In this document: positions 5,848 through 12,481 of the stretch, piece after piece | How the letters are laid out: each line of letters starts with the position of its first letter | Position numbering within the stretch: position 1 is the first letter of the stretch | Assembly (NCBI GenBank): GCA_011170385.1 | Contig: DUFE01000096.1 | Coordinates: 1-12,481 of the forward strand | Length of the DNA stretch: 12,481 bases | From: Dehalococcoidia bacterium | GTDB lineage: Bacteria > Chloroflexota > Dehalococcoidia > Dehalococcoidales > W693 | Reading direction: 5' to 3' | The notes under the pieces: model-generated | The model's database searches: none | Told to the model about the DNA's origin: nothing | The model's input: the letters and a program-made list of their open reading frames with translations, nothing else | Made by a program: the position numbers and the translations under genes

Positions 5848-6891
5848 GTGAAAACCAGCGATTTTGATTACGAACTACCCGAGGGGCTTATCGCGCAAGT
5901 ACCGATTGAGCCCAGGGATAGCTCGCGTCTTATGGTGCTCGACAGGGGTAGCGGTTCTATAGAGCACCGCAAATTCTTTGAAATTACAGATTACTTATAC
6001 ACCGGCGACGTTCTGGTGCTCAACAACAGCCGGGTGATGCCTGCCCGTCTCTATGGCAGGAAAGCCGGCACCGGCGGTAAGGTGGAGATGCTGCTACTAC
6101 GACGCTCTGGTGGCAGTATGTGGCAGGCTCTAATTAAACCGGGAAAGCGGGTAAAGATCGGAACCAGCATAGAGATAAGCACCGGTATAAAAAGCGACGG
6201 TGCTAATGAGCCTATTTTGCTGGCTGATGTAATTGGGGAAGTGGGAGGCGGAATAAAGCTGCTTCGTTTTTCCGATGAGAGCCTGCTGGCCACTCTGGGC
6301 GAAACGCCACTGCCGCCCTATATCCACACAAAGCTGAACGATACTAAACGATATCAAACCATATACGCTACCAGTAACGGTAGCGTTGCCGCACCAACCG
6401 CCGGGCTTCACTTCACCCCCGAACTGATGAAAAAACTAGAAGAGAAGGGGATAGTCTGCCGCTACGTTACCCTGCATGTAGGGCTGGATACCTTCCGCCC
6501 GGTAAAAGAGGAAGATCCACAAAGGCACCCAGTCTACCATGAGTACGGGTTGATATGCGGGGAGGTCGCCACCGAGCTGGCGAAGGCAAAACGGGAAGGT
6601 AGGCGGATAATCTGTGTAGGCACCACCACTGCGAGGCTGCTGGAGCACGCAGCTGGTGTTTCTAATGGGGTACTTAAGACATTCGAGGGATGGGTGGATT
6701 TATTCATATTACCAGGTTACAGGTTCCGCTTTACGGATGCAATGATCACCAATTTCCACCTGCCGCGGTCGACGCTTTTAATGCTGGTCAGCGCCTTTAC
6801 CGGTGGGGATCTAATAAGAAAGGCTTATGGCGAGGCGATAGCAAAGGGATATCGTTTTTACAGCTTCGGCGATGCAATGTTGATATTGTAA
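5848..6891 (+). CDS. queA: S-adenosylmethionine:tRNA ribosyltransferase-isomerase
   Basis: QueA moves the ribosyl part of SAM onto 7-aminomethyl-7-deazaguanine in tRNA to form epoxyqueuosine. The 347 residues match the usual length. Hallmarks are present: LPEGLIAQVPIEPRDSSRLM near the N-terminus, LNNSRVMPARL (59-69), TLGETPLPPYIH, GSVAAPTAGLHFT (178-190), HVGLDTFRPV (210-219), GTTTAR (about 248-253), and NFHLPRSTLLMLV near the C-terminus. The start is GTG at 5848, set by the family N-terminus (MKTSDFDYELPE); the Shine-Dalgarno is poor. A TATAAT-like hexamer at 5835-5840 might be an extra promoter but has no good -35. Co-transcription with metF is likely. No other queuosine gene is in the window. 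Confidence 0.97.
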   Translation: MKTSDFDYELPEGLIAQVPIEPRDSSRLMVLDRGSGSIEHRKFFEITDYLYTGDVLVLNNSRVMPARLYGRKAGTGGKVEMLLLRRSGGSMWQALIKPGKRVKIGTSIEISTGIKSDGANEPILLADVIGEVGGGIKLLRFSDESLLATLGETPLPPYIHTKLNDTKRYQTIYATSNGSVAAPTAGLHFTPELMKKLEEKGIVCRYVTLHVGLDTFRPVKEEDPQRHPVYHEYGLICGEVATELAKAKREGRRIICVGTTTARLLEHAAGVSNGVLKTFEGWVDLFILPGYRFRFTDAMITNFHLPRSTLLMLVSAFTGGDLIRKAYGEAIAKGYRFYSFGDAMLIL

Positions 6892-6944
6892 GTTTGATGT
6901 ATCTGTTTAATTTTTCCGTTTGATTCGGCTAAAGGGCTGTGTTT

Positions 6945-8243
6945 ATGAGCTTTGAAAAGATCGCTGGGATAATACAAAGTATAAAGAAAAAGCCCTTGCT
7001 TTTCTTCATATTTCTGCATGCCTTGCTTTTTCTGGCTGTTTCCGCCAACCTTGACGGTATCGTCGGGGACTGTGAGGTAGAGCGGCTTGTAGCCACAAAT
7101 ATCCTGGACGGTCAGGCACCATATCGTGATTTCTCAGCAGAATACCCGCCGATAGCCATTATAAGCTTCCTGTTGCCAGCGCTTATTTCCTCTGCGCAGC
7201 CTTTTTACAGCATATTGTTCGCCTTCGAGATGCTGCTTTTTGACATTGTGGTGCTTCTGCTTCTGGCTAAGTTCGCCTCTCGCCTCGATATGAAAATATG
7301 GAAGGTATTGGGCGTATATACCCTGTGCATAATATCTGCAGGGGTGGTGGTAACCGGGCGCTACGATTTACTACCAGCGACGCTGGTACTGGTGGCACTG
7401 TACGCCTTTGCTAGCGGCAGAAACAAGACAGCCTGGGCGTTGCTGGCGCTGGGATTAATGGCGAAAGTCTATCCCATCATAATAGCGCCGTTTTTTGCTA
7501 TATACCTGTTGCGTTTTGAACAGTACAGAAAGCTGGCACAGGGTATAGCAGTATTTGTGATAGTGGCAGTAATTATCAGCCTTCCATGTATATTGCTCGA
7601 TGCCGGCGGTTACTGGCAATCCATAAGCTATCATATGGAGAGGGGGCTTCATATTGAAAGCAGTTACGGCTCGGTGCTGCTGGTAGGGCAGATACTGGGG
7701 CTGACCCAGACAACGGGGGAGTTCAGCTATGGCTCTTGGAACCTGGACTCGCCTATGGCGGATAACCTGGCGCAGATATCGATATATATCACCATCGGGT
7801 TACTTTTTCTCACTTATGCTATATACGCCCGCTGGCTATGGCGAAAGACAGCGTTAGATAACACAGCGATATTGAAGATGAGCAGCGGGGAAATGCAGAC
7901 TTTATTGCGATATTCATTGCTGGCAATAGTGATGATGCTGCTCGGCAGCAAGCTGTTCTCGCCTCAGTTCATAATATGGTTGTGCCCATTACTGCCGCTG
8001 GTAAAGGTGCGATGGCGCTATGTGTTACCGGTTCTCTTCCTGATTATAGGTGGCATTTCACAGTATATTTACCCCCATAACTATATAGAGCTGGAGATGG
8101 TTCTTACACATACCGTGGTGCTGCTTGCAATAAGGAACTGCCTGCTGCTGGTTATGGCGGTAATATTGCTGTTGCCGCTTCGTAATCCACCCGCAAACGG
8201 AGAAAAGGAAGCTACCGCTCTTACTCCCAGCGGAATAACTTGA
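6945..8243 (+). CDS. Polytopic GT-C glycosyltransferase, DUF2029/GT87-like
   Basis: This 432-residue integral membrane protein has roughly ten or more hydrophobic helices. After the first helix comes an extracytoplasmic loop with acidic residues (GDCEVERLV) and the stretch PYRDFSAEYPP. GRYDLLPA and MAKVYPIIIAPFF follow further on. These are typical of the DUF2029/GT87 mannosyltransferase-like family, which uses polyprenyl-phosphate sugar donors on the outer face of the membrane. The sugar and acceptor cannot be told. ATG at 6945 is preferred over GTG at 6939 because AAAGGG (6931-6936) is 8 nt from the ATG but only 2 nt from the GTG. It follows queA after 53 bp, without a clear promoter. Its last 23 bp overlap the convergent permease gene. 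Confidence 0.8.
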   Translation: MSFEKIAGIIQSIKKKPLLFFIFLHALLFLAVSANLDGIVGDCEVERLVATNILDGQAPYRDFSAEYPPIAIISFLLPALISSAQPFYSILFAFEMLLFDIVVLLLLAKFASRLDMKIWKVLGVYTLCIISAGVVVTGRYDLLPATLVLVALYAFASGRNKTAWALLALGLMAKVYPIIIAPFFAIYLLRFEQYRKLAQGIAVFVIVAVIISLPCILLDAGGYWQSISYHMERGLHIESSYGSVLLVGQILGLTQTTGEFSYGSWNLDSPMADNLAQISIYITIGLLFLTYAIYARWLWRKTALDNTAILKMSSGEMQTLLRYSLLAIVMMLLGSKLFSPQFIIWLCPLLPLVKVRWRYVLPVLFLIIGGISQYIYPHNYIELEMVLTHTVVLLAIRNCLLLVMAVILLLPLRNPPANGEKEATALTPSGIT

Positions 8244-9303
8244 TTGCCAGAATCATAGAGACCACAAGCCAGCCGCCGAGAACTGCGATATCTATCCACA
8301 GTGGATATAGTGGCGTCGCCTCTACCATAACCTGGCGAAAGGCGTCTCCCAAATAGGTTAGGGGTAGAGCATCCATTACGGGACGCATAAAGTCCGGCAT
8401 GAGATCAACCGGAAAGAATATGCCGGATAGGAACAGCATGGGGAACTGTATTAGCTGGATGATGGGCATAGCGCCCTCTGTGGTTCTGGCGCGAGATACG
8501 GCAAAGTAGCCAATAGCGATGAAGGTAAGAGTGCCCAGCAGTACCACGCCCAGCAGGACGAACCAGTTGCCCACCATCTGGACGCCGAAAACAAAATAGG
8601 CGATGGCAATAATGATCAGCGTTTGCACCAGAGCCAGTATCATCCGATAGACAACCTGGCTGAAAACCATTGTCGAGCGGCGCAGCGGTGTGGCTCCGAA
8701 GCGTTTAAGTATCTTCTTCTCCCTTCTCTCTACAAGTGTCAACGAGCCGAACAAACCGAGGAACAATACCGACATCGCCAGAATACCGGGCACCAGGTAA
8801 TCAATGTCACGCAAGTCGTGAACCTGAATCGATTCCTCTGATAGCCGGAGTAATAGTGGTTGCTGTGTCAGCTGCCTGTTTATCTCATCCACCGCCTGTC
8901 TTAACACGGGGATGATTATCTGCGCCGAGGTAGTCTGGGTGGGGTCGTAGTAGACTGTTATCTCGGATGGTTCACCGCTGCCGATGCTGGAAGCTATATC
9001 GGCGGGTACAACGATGACGGCTTTAAGGTCACCCTGTTCCAGCTCTTCCATCTGGGCATCCTGTTCACCTTCGATTATCTCAAAAATGGGAATCTGGTGA
9101 AGCATTTGAGAGATACTATCCCCTACGGATGTTTCGTCGTTGTTGGTAAGGCCAATCTTATAGCTCATATCTCCTGCACCGCTAAAGACCCAGCCGAAGA
9201 TAAATATAAAGAATATGGGAAAAGCGAAGGTAAAGAAAAGAGCTGTTCTGTCCCTGAAGAACTGCTTTAAATCGGCGATAAGTAGTTTCAGGAAAGGTTT
9301 CAT
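8221..9303 (-). CDS. ABC-2 type transporter permease
   Basis: This membrane subunit of an ABC exporter is 360 residues long. It has a cytoplasmic N-terminus (LKQFFRDRTALFF), helix 1 (about 21-41), a large extracytoplasmic domain (about 42-165), and five further helices in the C-terminal half. ERREKKILKRFGATPLRR and LSGIFFPVDLMPDFMRPVMDALPLTYLGDAFR are typical of the ABC-2 DrrB/YadH-like permeases. Its ATG overlaps the ATPase stop as ATGA (9300-9303), indicating translational coupling with the ATPase. The substrate is unknown; the family exports drugs, lipids, polysaccharides or peptides. Its 3' end overlaps the glycosyltransferase gene tail-to-tail. Confidence 0.93.
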   Translation of the reverse strand: MKPFLKLLIADLKQFFRDRTALFFTFAFPIFFIFIFGWVFSGAGDMSYKIGLTNNDETSVGDSISQMLHQIPIFEIIEGEQDAQMEELEQGDLKAVIVVPADIASSIGSGEPSEITVYYDPTQTTSAQIIIPVLRQAVDEINRQLTQQPLLLRLSEESIQVHDLRDIDYLVPGILAMSVLFLGLFGSLTLVERREKKILKRFGATPLRRSTMVFSQVVYRMILALVQTLIIIAIAYFVFGVQMVGNWFVLLGVVLLGTLTFIAIGYFAVSRARTTEGAMPIIQLIQFPMLFLSGIFFPVDLMPDFMRPVMDALPLTYLGDAFRQVMVEATPLYPLWIDIAVLGGWLVVSMILAIKLFRWE

Positions 9304-10217
9304 TCCCGTATCTTCCTGCCGGTAAGTTTAAGGAATACATCCTCCAGGGTGGGTTCACGGACATAGAGGTCTTTAAGCTGTTCGGTCAGCCCGGTTTTCT
9401 CGGCATACTTGAGAATAGCCGACATGGTTGCCGGTATATTATCCGAGTAGATGATAACCTCGCTGCCGCTGACTATAACCTGGGTGGTCCCGGGGAAGGA
9501 TTTAAGGATTACCTCTGAAGGAGGCGGCTCCATTTCGAACTGGATGGCGCTCTCGTTAAAATATTCGTTTATAAGCTCTCTGGGGGAATTCATGGCGATA
9601 ATCTGTCCGTGGTCAATGATAGCCACACGGTCACAAAGACGCTCTGCCTCCTCCATATAGTGGGTGGTTAGGAAAATGGTTTTGCCCTTACCACGCATAT
9701 TTTCGATAACCGACCACAAGCCGCGACGTGCCTGTGGGTCCAGCCCGGTGGTCGGCTCGTCGAGGAAGGCGATATCGGGGTCGTTTATCAGAGCCATAGC
9801 TACCGAAAGGCGCTGCTGTTGGCCACCGGAAAGATTCTTAACCAGTACCTTACGGCTGTCCTGCAGGGATAGCATTTCCAGCACATCATCTACGGGCAGT
9901 GAGCGTTCGTAGAAACCGCCGAAAAGCTGCAATATCTCTTCAACAGATACCAGTGGCAGCAGGGACGGTGCCTGTAGCTGAATACCGATCCTCTGTTTAA
10001 TCTTGGCCGGTACTCTGGCTACATCCATGCCGAGAACGGATACCTGCCCCGAGTCCGCTGTGCGTAACCCCTCTATTATCTCAACGGTGGTCGTCTTGCC
10101 GGCACCGTTAGGTCCCAGCATACCGAAGGCTTCACCAGAATCGACCCGGAAGCCGATACCATCAACAGCTATTATGGAGCCATATTTCTTGACCAGATTA
10201 TCTACATCAATAACCAT
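9300..10217 (-). CDS. ABC-2 type transporter ATP-binding protein
   Basis: This 305-residue ATPase powers the permease encoded just downstream. It has Walker A GPNGAGKTT (35-43), the Q-loop region (about 78-84, IGIQLQA), signature LSGGQQQR (129-136), Walker B IAFLDEP (149-155) and an H-loop histidine at 186 in TTHYMEEAE. The C-terminal extension (about 215-305, ending TLEDVFLKLTGRKIRE) is the DrrA-like tail found in ABC-2 exporters. The start is the ATG at 10217, matching the family N-terminus (MVIDVDNLVKKYG), with only a weak ribosome site. It lies 26 bp after the zinc-ribbon gene and overlaps the permease by four bases. Confidence 0.95.
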   Translation of the reverse strand: MVIDVDNLVKKYGSIIAVDGIGFRVDSGEAFGMLGPNGAGKTTTVEIIEGLRTADSGQVSVLGMDVARVPAKIKQRIGIQLQAPSLLPLVSVEEILQLFGGFYERSLPVDDVLEMLSLQDSRKVLVKNLSGGQQQRLSVAMALINDPDIAFLDEPTTGLDPQARRGLWSVIENMRGKGKTIFLTTHYMEEAERLCDRVAIIDHGQIIAMNSPRELINEYFNESAIQFEMEPPPSEVILKSFPGTTQVIVSGSEVIIYSDNIPATMSAILKYAEKTGLTEQLKDLYVREPTLEDVFLKLTGRKIRE

Positions 10218-10243
10218 GAGCTTTCAGGCAGGACTTTGAAATA

Positions 10244-10669
10244 TCAATCATCCTGACCGGAATCATGCTCCTTTTCCTTCTTGGAGGAAGACATATCCCT
10301 TAAATCCTCCATAAAAGGTATCTCTTCCTGGGGCAGGTCGGAAAATTCCGCCCACTGCTGGTACAGCTTCCTGATTTGTCGTTCACGGCCAAAGGTGTTT
10401 CTTATTACCTTGGCTATCGGTTTTGCCGTACGCTCTATAAGAGATTCGCGGGCGGGTTGACCGGTAAGCTTCATTTCGAGTATCAATTTTTTTCCACAGT
10501 GAGGGCAAAAGTTCGTCAGCGATGACAGCTTCTGCCCGCAATAAGGGCAGAAATGAAGTCGGCTGGTATCGGCGGCTGCCTTTATATCTTGGCCGCAATG
10601 AGGGCAGTAGGTCAGGTCGGATGAAAAGCGGTTTTTGTCGATAACATTACCGCAGGCGGGGCATTTCAT
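10244..10669 (-). CDS. Double zinc-ribbon protein of unknown function
   Basis: This 141-residue protein has four CxxC knuckles: C3/C6, C22/C25, C41/C44 and C55/C58. They form two consecutive zinc ribbons of the CPxCG type. A basic helical segment follows (about 72-105, AKPIAKVIRNTFGRERQIRKLYQQW), then an acidic, lysine-rich tail (MSSSKKEKEHDSGQDD). It has no membrane span, so it is probably cytoplasmic. Such ribbons occur in many unrelated proteins and the function is not recognised. It leads the operon with the ABC-2 genes (26 bp apart), suggesting it is expressed with the exporter and might regulate or assemble it. The start is the first ATG, since the first knuckle (MKCPAC) begins at once. 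Confidence 0.85.
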   Translation of the reverse strand: MKCPACGNVIDKNRFSSDLTYCPHCGQDIKAAADTSRLHFCPYCGQKLSSLTNFCPHCGKKLILEMKLTGQPARESLIERTAKPIAKVIRNTFGRERQIRKLYQQWAEFSDLPQEEIPFMEDLRDMSSSKKEKEHDSGQDD

Positions 10670-10716
10670 CTTTTCTTATTCTCCACGCTAGACACGAATA
10701 TTGGCAGGCAGGCGTA

Positions 10717-10725
10717 ATTATAGCA
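10717..10725 (-). promoter_or_regulatory. Possible extended -10 promoter of the zinc-ribbon/ABC-2 operon
   Basis: The minus strand reads TGC then TATAAT (complement of 10717-10722), an extended -10. No good -35 hexamer lies 16-18 nt upstream. It is about 48 nt before the zinc-ribbon ATG. It lies in the divergent region 10670-10843, which otherwise holds only the promoter of the ModE-like gene. Confidence 0.45.
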
Positions 10726-10803
10726 CTCCTTCGGCGCAATTAAAATAACCTTTCTACTGTCAGCAGACCAGCTAGAAATAAATTAATTATATGGTGCCAG
10801 TGC

Positions 10804-10832
10804 TTGACAAGGCGTTATATACAATGTAATAT
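10804..10832 (+). promoter_or_regulatory. Sigma70-type promoter of the ModE-like gene
   Basis: TTGACA (10804-10809), a 17-nt spacer and TAATAT (10827-10832) give a near-consensus promoter with a start near 10839. That is only about five bases before the first ATG, so the message may be almost leaderless. The -10 hexamer lies inside the inverted repeat at 10813-10836. Confidence 0.75.
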
Positions 10833-10836
10833 AGCG
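10813..10836 (+). promoter_or_regulatory. ModE-box-like operator 1 (autoregulatory)
   Basis: This is an inverted repeat with 9-bp arms, CGTTATATA and AATATAGCG, separated by 6 nt; seven of nine arm positions are symmetric. It resembles the E. coli ModE box as I recall it (CGNTATATA, N6, then its complement). It covers the spacer and the -10 element of the promoter in front of the ModE-like gene, so a bound protein would block transcription. Confidence 0.75.
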
Positions 10837-10843
10837 ATTGAAG

Positions 10844-11227
10844 ATGGAAAGTAGGAAGAAGAAGACAGGTAAGGTGGTTAAGGCTGGTGCTGAAAAGCGG
10901 TCGAGGGTGAAGTACAGGGCTCAAGGCAAGGTATGGATGGAAAAGGAGGGGGAGGTTTATATGGGATGGGGGCGGGTGGAGCTTCTGGAACGAATCGGTA
11001 TATACGGATCGATAGCTGCGGCGGCTCGCTCTATGAATATGAGCTACCGCAATGCCTGGCTGGAGGTGGATGAGATGAACCGGCTGGCGCCGACTCCTCT
11101 GGTGGAGAAGGAAACGGGGGGAGTCGGTGGCGGAAATGCACGTTTGACGGCGGAGGGGCAGGGGATTATCGAAGAGTACAACGAGCTGACTAGAAAATTC
11201 CATGAATTTTTAAAGAGGTTCGCTTAA
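10844..11227 (+). CDS. Single-domain ModE-like winged-helix regulator
   Basis: This 127-residue DNA-binding protein matches the N-terminal domain of ModE, the molybdate/tungstate-responsive regulator. It has a leading strand region (KVWMEKEGEVYMGWGRVELLERI, about 29-51), the helix-turn-helix GSIAAAARSMNMSYRNAWLEVDEMNR (55-80) and the wing VEKETGGVGGGNARLTAEG (87-105). The C-terminal MOP/TOBE oxyanion-binding domains of full-length ModE (about 260 aa) are absent, so how it senses a ligand is unclear. The start is uncertain. ATG 10844 is chosen because the leading strand is needed; GTG 10907 also keeps it, whereas ATG 10961 has a better ribosome site but cuts the domain. The N-terminal 20 residues are rich in lysine and arginine. 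Its own promoter carries a ModE-like box. Confidence 0.85.
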   Translation: MESRKKKTGKVVKAGAEKRSRVKYRAQGKVWMEKEGEVYMGWGRVELLERIGIYGSIAAAARSMNMSYRNAWLEVDEMNRLAPTPLVEKETGGVGGGNARLTAEGQGIIEEYNELTRKFHEFLKRFA

Positions 11228-11242
11228 AAAAATTTTACAGTG

Positions 11243-11266
11243 CGCTATATTTAACCTAATATAGCC
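11243..11266 (+). promoter_or_regulatory. ModE-box-like operator 2
   Basis: Arms CGCTATATT and AATATAGCC are separated by 6 nt, with eight of nine positions symmetric. Spacing and half-site match operator 1 exactly (shared half-site AATATAGC). It lies over the -35 region of the promoter for the solute-binding protein, its centre about 30 bp before the predicted transcription start. Confidence 0.75.
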
Positions 11267-11268
11267 CT

Positions 11269-11277
11269 TGATATAAT
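11269..11277 (+). promoter_or_regulatory. Extended -10 promoter of the solute-binding protein gene
   Basis: TGA followed by TATAAT (11272-11277) is a perfect -10 with the TGn extension. There is no recognisable -35; that region is occupied by operator 2. The start would be near 11284, about 32 nt before the ATG. Confidence 0.65.
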
Positions 11278-11315
11278 CGGAAATACAGATCCAGAAGATT
11301 GGAAAGGAAAAAGGA

Positions 11316-12329
11316 ATGGTAAAAAAACTCGTTTTGCTTATAATTGGCTTAATTGTTATTATACCCTTTGGCGGTTGTGGGAAAGATGAGGGAGCGCCCA
11401 TTGGTATGGCGGTAGAGTTTATGGATCACGCCGCCTGTGCTTATATCAGCCAGGATCTGGGCTGGTATGAAGAGGAGGGGTTGGAGCTTAGTTCTTATGA
11501 AAGCTATGCCACAGGTATGGCGCTGGCTTCAGCTATGGCGCGAGGTGATATTCAGGTCGCCTATATATGTCTGGTGCCGGCAATAAACGCCTATGCCAAC
11601 GCCGGGGTTCAGATAAAGATAGTCGCCGGTACGCATAAATACGGCTACGGGCTGGTGGTAGACCCGCAAAAGATACAGAGTATAGAGGATCTGGAGGAAA
11701 GTGGTATTCGCATCGGCTGTGTTAGAGAGGGCGGGGCGGTGGATGTGATTCTGAACAAGGTTATGGATGAATACAACCTGGATGAGGATAAGATACTGAG
11801 CAAGGTTCAGCGGATGAACCCGGCAGCCCAACTGCTGGCTATCCAGTCCGGGCAGCTGGATGCCGCCTTCCTGCCAGAACAGTGGGCTACCATGGCTGAA
11901 GATTTAGGTTTTAAGATGATAGTTACGGCACAGGATGTCTGGCCTGAAATGCAGGGCAGTGTTCTGGTGGTTAAACAGGAACTGATTGATGAAAACCCCG
12001 AAGTGGTACGCAGCTTGATAAACGTATCACGGAAGGCGACGGCGTGGCTCAAACAGAATCCGCAGCAAGCCGCCGAGGTTGTGGCGCGGCAGCTGAATGC
12101 TATAGGTGAGGATGTATTTCCCACCGAAGTCGCCACTAAAACCAGCCAGTTAGAAATTACGCAGAGCGCTTTGCTTACGTCTATGGCCCGGATGGAATAT
12201 ACACTGGATATAGATGTTGAAATGGTTCAAAGTGTGATAGATTATATAGCCGAGCTAGGCTACATTCAGAGCAGCTTCGACGCTGCTGAGATTCTGGACT
12301 TGAGTTTTCTTGAAGATGAAATGGATTAA
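11316..12329 (+). CDS. NitT/TauT-type ABC transporter solute-binding lipoprotein
   Basis: This 337-residue periplasmic-binding protein is of the SsuA/TauA/NMT1 class, whose known members bind nitrate, sulfonates, taurine, thiamine precursors or similar ligands. A lipoprotein signal is clear: basic start (MVKK), hydrophobic core (5-18) and lipobox FGGC with the acylated cysteine at 21. The family pattern follows: GMAVEFMDHAACAYISQDLGWYEEEGLEL, then GMALASAMARGDIQVAYICLVPAINA (about 68-93), and a C-terminal helical domain (RSLINVSRKATAWLKQNPQQAAEVVA). GGAAAGG (11301-11307) supports the ATG. A ModE-like box precedes it and a permease gene overlaps its end. The ligand is not known; the regulator suggests molybdate, tungstate or a compound needed by molybdenum enzymes. 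Confidence 0.88.
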   Translation: MVKKLVLLIIGLIVIIPFGGCGKDEGAPIGMAVEFMDHAACAYISQDLGWYEEEGLELSSYESYATGMALASAMARGDIQVAYICLVPAINAYANAGVQIKIVAGTHKYGYGLVVDPQKIQSIEDLEESGIRIGCVREGGAVDVILNKVMDEYNLDEDKILSKVQRMNPAAQLLAIQSGQLDAAFLPEQWATMAEDLGFKMIVTAQDVWPEMQGSVLVVKQELIDENPEVVRSLINVSRKATAWLKQNPQQAAEVVARQLNAIGEDVFPTEVATKTSQLEITQSALLTSMARMEYTLDIDVEMVQSVIDYIAELGYIQSSFDAAEILDLSFLEDEMD

Positions 12330-12481
12330 GAGACTGAAGCCGGGGTGGGGGTTGCTGCCCATAGCCATAATGCTGGTGCTATGGGAGGTAATTGCCCGCC
12401 TGGAGCTGTTCCCGGGGCAGTTTTATTTTCCCCCGTTTTCAACGGTGGTCCAGGAGTTCTACTACCTGACGGCCAACGGGG
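12316..12481 (+). CDS. ABC transporter permease, SsuC/TauC-like (partial, 3' end outside window)
   Basis: The first 55 residues of an inner-membrane permease are visible. They have a basic start (MKWIKRLKPGW), a first helix (about 12-28, LLPIAIMLVLWEVIARL), and the loop LFPGQFYFPPFSTVVQEFYYL. The last resembles the usual N-terminus of SsuC/TauC/NrtB-type permeases (LFP...FP.P..V). The ATG at 12316 lies inside the solute-binding protein gene, overlapping it by 14 bp, which implies translational coupling. The ATPase expected for a complete importer is not in the window and probably follows. Confidence 0.85.
   Translation, partial: MKWIKRLKPGWGLLPIAIMLVLWEVIARLELFPGQFYFPPFSTVVQEFYYLTANG

Noticed and set aside
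6939..6944. GTG at 6939 as the glycosyltransferase start
   Set aside because: The ribosome site AAAGGG would be only 2 nt away; ATG 6945 has proper 8-nt spacing.
1..12481. Mobile elements, CRISPR arrays, tRNA or rRNA genes
   Set aside because: No transposase or integrase frame, no regularly spaced repeats and no tRNA-like cloverleaf or rRNA segment was recognised on either strand.

Overview
The window (about 12.5 kb, mid-GC, with free use of ATA isoleucine and AGA/AGG arginine codons and some TTG/GTG starts) looks like a chromosomal housekeeping and transport region of an anaerobic bacterium. Gene content, the pan-operon leader RNA and the protein style suggest Chloroflexota, probably class Dehalococcoidia; this taxonomic call is an inference from one window. 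No mobile elements, tRNA, rRNA or CRISPR arrays were seen.

Layout. (1) 2-565 (+): C-terminal half of an MFS transporter, cut by the window edge. (2) 585-3914 (-): a complete pantothenate (vitamin B5) operon. It has a good sigma70-type promoter, then a leader with two tandem hairpins that each carry two bulged adenosines (the architecture of the 'pan' RNA motif), then a terminator-like hairpin that also contains the Shine-Dalgarno of the first gene. The genes in order are a Rossmann/DUF2520 protein (probable PanG-type ketopantoate reductase), a 45-residue single-span membrane peptide, panD, panB and panC. (3) 3999-4790 (-): surE, divergent from (4) metF and queA (4941-6891, +), with a clear promoter in front of metF. 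(5) 6945-8243 (+): a polytopic GT-C (DUF2029/GT87-like) glycosyltransferase whose 3' end overlaps the convergent ABC exporter operon by 23 bp. (6) 8221-10669 (-): double zinc-ribbon protein, ABC-2 ATPase and ABC-2 permease; the last two overlap by ATGA. (7) 10804-12481 (+): a single-domain ModE-like regulator, a lipoprotein NitT/TauT-type (SsuA/TauA-like) solute-binding protein and the start of its permease, continuing past the window edge.

How the genes work together. The pan operon supplies every step from ketoisovalerate and aspartate to pantothenate if the DUF2520 protein is the ketopantoate reductase. PanB and MetF both draw on 5,10-methylene-tetrahydrofolate, and QueA uses the S-adenosylmethionine that MetF ultimately supports.

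The most novel signal is at the right end. Two ModE-box-like inverted repeats with identical spacing sit in the promoter of the ModE-like gene and in the promoter of the solute-binding protein. This suggests that a transporter of the nitrate/sulfonate/taurine fold class is controlled by a molybdate/tungstate-type regulator that has lost its oxyanion-sensing domain.
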